Source: an uncultured Kingella sp. (GTDB lineage: Bacteria > Pseudomonadota > Gammaproteobacteria > Burkholderiales > Neisseriaceae). Taken from it: a stretch of DNA of 17,745 nt. The DNA is taken from NCBI GenBank assembly GCA_916720425.1, contig CAKARD010000016.1, forward strand, positions 1 to 17,745, in the 5' to 3' direction. The notes under the pieces were generated by a model, which saw nothing but the letters and a program-made list of their open reading frames with translations, did not search any database and was not told the DNA's origin. This document shows positions 15,813-17,745 of this stretch, piece after piece (position 1 is the first letter of the stretch; each line of letters begins with the position of its first letter). Both the position numbers and the translations under genes were made by a program.

Positions 15813-15817
15813 AAGGA
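15813..15817 (+). promoter_or_regulatory. gluP ribosome binding site
   Basis: AAGGA, 7 bases before the ATG at 15825. It overlaps the codons after an upstream in-frame ATG at 15810, so the downstream ATG is the start. Confidence 0.75.
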
Positions 15818-15824
15818 AAATAAC

Positions 15825-17114
15825 ATGAATGCATCTATTCCTATCTCTGCCAGTACAGGGCGTGGCAATCCTGTTGCGCTTAGTGTGCTTGCGTCACTAT
15901 TTTTTATGCTGGGATTTGTAACCTGTTTAAATGATGTATTAATTCCACATCTAAAAGAAGTCTTTTATCTATCTAATCGTGAAGCCATGCTCACACAAAC
16001 TGCATTTTTTTCTGCCTATGCGATTATGTCGTTTTTAGCAGGAAAAGTGATAGATAAAATCGGCTACAAAGGCACGGTTATTACAGGTTTTTTGATTACG
16101 GCATTGGGTGCATTTTTGTTTTATCCCGCCACCGCTGCTATTCCCAGTGATGGACATGCTGATAAATCCATGTTTTTTGCTATGTTTTTGCCTATCTTTT
16201 TTGTTATGGCAACAGGCATCACATTTTTGCAAGTAGCAGGCAATCCCTATGTAACCTTACTTGCTCCTAAGGGAAAAGAATCTGCGACTTTAACATTGGT
16301 ACAAGCTTTTAATTCTGTTGCCACTACTATTGCCCCTTATGTTGGAGCATTATTTATTTTAACCGATGCTGGCACAGCATTAAGTGCGGCACAAAAAGCT
16401 CAAACCATGCAAATTCCCTATCTAGGTTTAACGGGTTTTTTAATTTTGCTGGCTGTGGCTGTGTTTATGATTAAACTCCCTGCTGCCGAACAGATTGCTG
16501 AAGCCGAAACCAATCTTACGCATGATGGGAAGACCAGCGTATTCCAATACAAACATATGGTATTAGGTGCGATAGGTATTTTCTGTTATGTTGGTGCTGA
16601 AGTGGCCATTGGTAGTCAATATATTCTTACCATGGAACATCTAACGAACGGCATCGTTAATCATCAATCAGGCGCAAAACTACTCAGTTTTTACTGGGGA
16701 TTAGCTATGGTTGGGCGTTTTTTAGGTAGTGCAATATTGAGTAAATTTTCAGCCAATAAAGTACTACTTTTTAATGCGAGTGTTGCTATTTTACTTTTAT
16801 TATCAGTTGTATGCTTTGGTAAAGCAGGTGATGTTATCGTAGCCAAATATGGATTGGTTGCGATAGGCCTATTCAATTCAATTATGTTTCCCACAATATT
16901 TTCTTTAGCGACAGAAGGTTTAGGCAAGTTTACAGCCGATGCCTCAGGGGTAATTTGTACTGCCATTGTTGGCGGTGCACTCGTCCCCTTATTGCAAGGC
17001 GATATCATCACGCGAACAGGAGACAACTATCTAATCTCCTATCTTGTTCCAGCTTTTTGTTATGCTTACATCGCCTTTTTTGCTGCTAAAGGGTACAAAG
17101 CGGATAGAGTTTAA
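15825..17114 (+). CDS. gluP: Glucose/galactose transporter, MFS superfamily (GluP/FucP type)
   Basis: 429-aa inner-membrane protein with about twelve hydrophobic segments, probably a sugar:H+ (or Na+) symporter. The first segment carries FFMLGFVTCLNDVLIPHLKE, highly characteristic of the FucP/GluP family; further family features are FLAGKVIDKIGYK (loop 2-3), FLQVAGNPYVTLL, LVQAFNSVATTIAPYVGA and GRFLGSAIL. Gluconeogenic and glycolytic aldolase (fba) in the same window fits glucose use. The ATG at 15825 has AAGGA 7 bases upstream. The upstream 152-base spacer holds no promoter I can state firmly. Glucose or galactose specificity is inferred from the family; fucose transport is possible but less likely. 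Confidence 0.87.
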   Translation: MNASIPISASTGRGNPVALSVLASLFFMLGFVTCLNDVLIPHLKEVFYLSNREAMLTQTAFFSAYAIMSFLAGKVIDKIGYKGTVITGFLITALGAFLFYPATAAIPSDGHADKSMFFAMFLPIFFVMATGITFLQVAGNPYVTLLAPKGKESATLTLVQAFNSVATTIAPYVGALFILTDAGTALSAAQKAQTMQIPYLGLTGFLILLAVAVFMIKLPAAEQIAEAETNLTHDGKTSVFQYKHMVLGAIGIFCYVGAEVAIGSQYILTMEHLTNGIVNHQSGAKLLSFYWGLAMVGRFLGSAILSKFSANKVLLFNASVAILLLLSVVCFGKAGDVIVAKYGLVAIGLFNSIMFPTIFSLATEGLGKFTADASGVICTAIVGGALVPLLQGDIITRTGDNYLISYLVPAFCYAYIAFFAAKGYKADRV

Positions 17115-17192
17115 TTTAGTGAGAAAAAAGACACCTGATATATATTTAATGGCGTAGGTTTATCTTTCCCCTAGCATATGATATTGTAATAG

Positions 17193-17230
17193 ATAACCGC
17201 TTGACTTGATAAGTGCAAGCGGTTATTTTG
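17193..17230 (+). terminator. Terminator after gluP
   Basis: Perfect 11-bp stem ATAACCGCTTG / CAAGCGGTTAT with a 12-base loop in which ACTT and AAGT can also pair, followed by a short T run (TATTTTG). It lies 78 bases after the gluP stop and 40 bases before the next gene. A TATAAT at 17235-17240, just after it, may be the -10 of the following gene, though no fitting -35 is seen. Confidence 0.82.
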
Positions 17231-17270
17231 CGTTATAATTGCCTAAAATAATTAAAGGTATTTAGAGAAA

Positions 17271-17702
17271 ATGAAAAAATCCCTAGTCTTATTGATTACA
17301 TTATGCTCAGGTTTTGTTCATGCCCAAGATATAAAAGTACATTTTGGTTTATTAGACCATACCAGTGGGGCGGCTCAGCTCATTGAAGCAGAAAGCATCA
17401 ATCGTAATAATGGTTCACCACTATGTTGGTTTATAACAAACGCCCAACCTTATACCGAATTAGATATTACTGAGCAATTTACCAGTCCACCTAACGCTCA
17501 ATTTGTTCGTACCAATGCTATTTTAAGCATCAACCCAGAAGCCAGTGAACATAAACTTACATTTAAACTAAATACAGATGCAAAAGGCGAATTACTACAG
17601 TGCTGGCAGTTTAATCAGGACGATCCGATTGGATTGTATACCGAGACGCTTACTATTAACAATAAAGAATACGGCAAATATACGTTTCAAATAACAAAAT
17701 AA
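17271..17702 (+). CDS. Secreted protein of unknown function, probable periplasmic beta-sandwich
   Basis: 143 aa. MKKSLVLLITLCSGFVHA is a signal peptide with cleavage after Ala18, so the protein is periplasmic or secreted. The mature part contains a symmetrical pair of CW motifs (Cys52-Trp53 and Cys111-Trp112), likely a disulfide that closes a fold, and a DDPIGLYTETLTIN segment followed by GKYTFQI, which reads like the last strands of an immunoglobulin-like domain. Function not recognised. The Shine-Dalgarno is modest (GAG, 4 bases upstream). It follows the gluP terminator, so it should have its own promoter. The window ends 43 bases later with no terminator visible. Confidence 0.72.
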   Translation: MKKSLVLLITLCSGFVHAQDIKVHFGLLDHTSGAAQLIEAESINRNNGSPLCWFITNAQPYTELDITEQFTSPPNAQFVRTNAILSINPEASEHKLTFKLNTDAKGELLQCWQFNQDDPIGLYTETLTINNKEYGKYTFQITK

Positions 17703-17745
17703 TTTTCTTTAAAATCATCGACATGATTTATTTATTGGAAGAAAG

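Noticed and set aside
1..17745. CRISPR arrays, insertion sequences, prophage or toxin-antitoxin genes
   Set aside because: No spaced direct repeats, transposase, integrase or matching paired small genes were seen; neighbours are core genes.

Overview
The window looks like the chromosome of an AT-rich (about 40% G+C by eye) member of the Neisseriaceae (Betaproteobacteria). The pointers, from recalled family knowledge and not a search, are: a Neisseria-type GyrA with an acidic insertion in its C-terminal domain; a UbiM-like FAD hydroxylase; a patA-patB-ape1 peptidoglycan O-acetylation cluster of neisserial type; and a GluP sugar transporter. I found no copies of the known neisserial DNA uptake sequences. 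Most content is core metabolism and housekeeping. I see no transposase, phage gene, CRISPR array or rRNA.

Layout. 1-475: C-terminal end of a ubiM-like gene (+) with its terminator. 483-5528 (-): read in transcription order, an orphan kpsS/lipB-like glycosyltransferase gene, then patA, patB and ape1, which acetylate and deacetylate peptidoglycan. 5529-6798 (+): class II fructose-bisphosphate aldolase with a good promoter and a bidirectional terminator. 6904-9264 (-): fhs (formate-tetrahydrofolate ligase) and the rpmB-rpmG ribosomal protein operon, which has a structured leader. 9293-10294 (-): bioB. 10389-11468 (-), in transcription order: tRNA-Leu(CAA), a 47-aa secreted peptide, a 78-aa unknown protein and a His-rich metal-binding protein with a candidate Zur box upstream. 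11520-14960 (-): an NAD(P)H-dependent FMN reductase followed by gyrA. 15112-17702 (+): tsaC/sua5-type tRNA modification enzyme, gluP sugar transporter and a 143-aa secreted protein of unknown function.

Functional links. PatA moves acetyl groups across the inner membrane, PatB places them on MurNAc, and Ape1 removes them. GluP and aldolase fit glucose uptake and glycolysis or gluconeogenesis. The 10.4-11.5 kb segment holds the least characterised material: two unknown small proteins and a zinc-type His-rich protein with layered promoter elements. No gap between genes exceeds 300 bases; the largest (9086-9292 and 10722-10918) hold the promoters, leader and palindromes described below.
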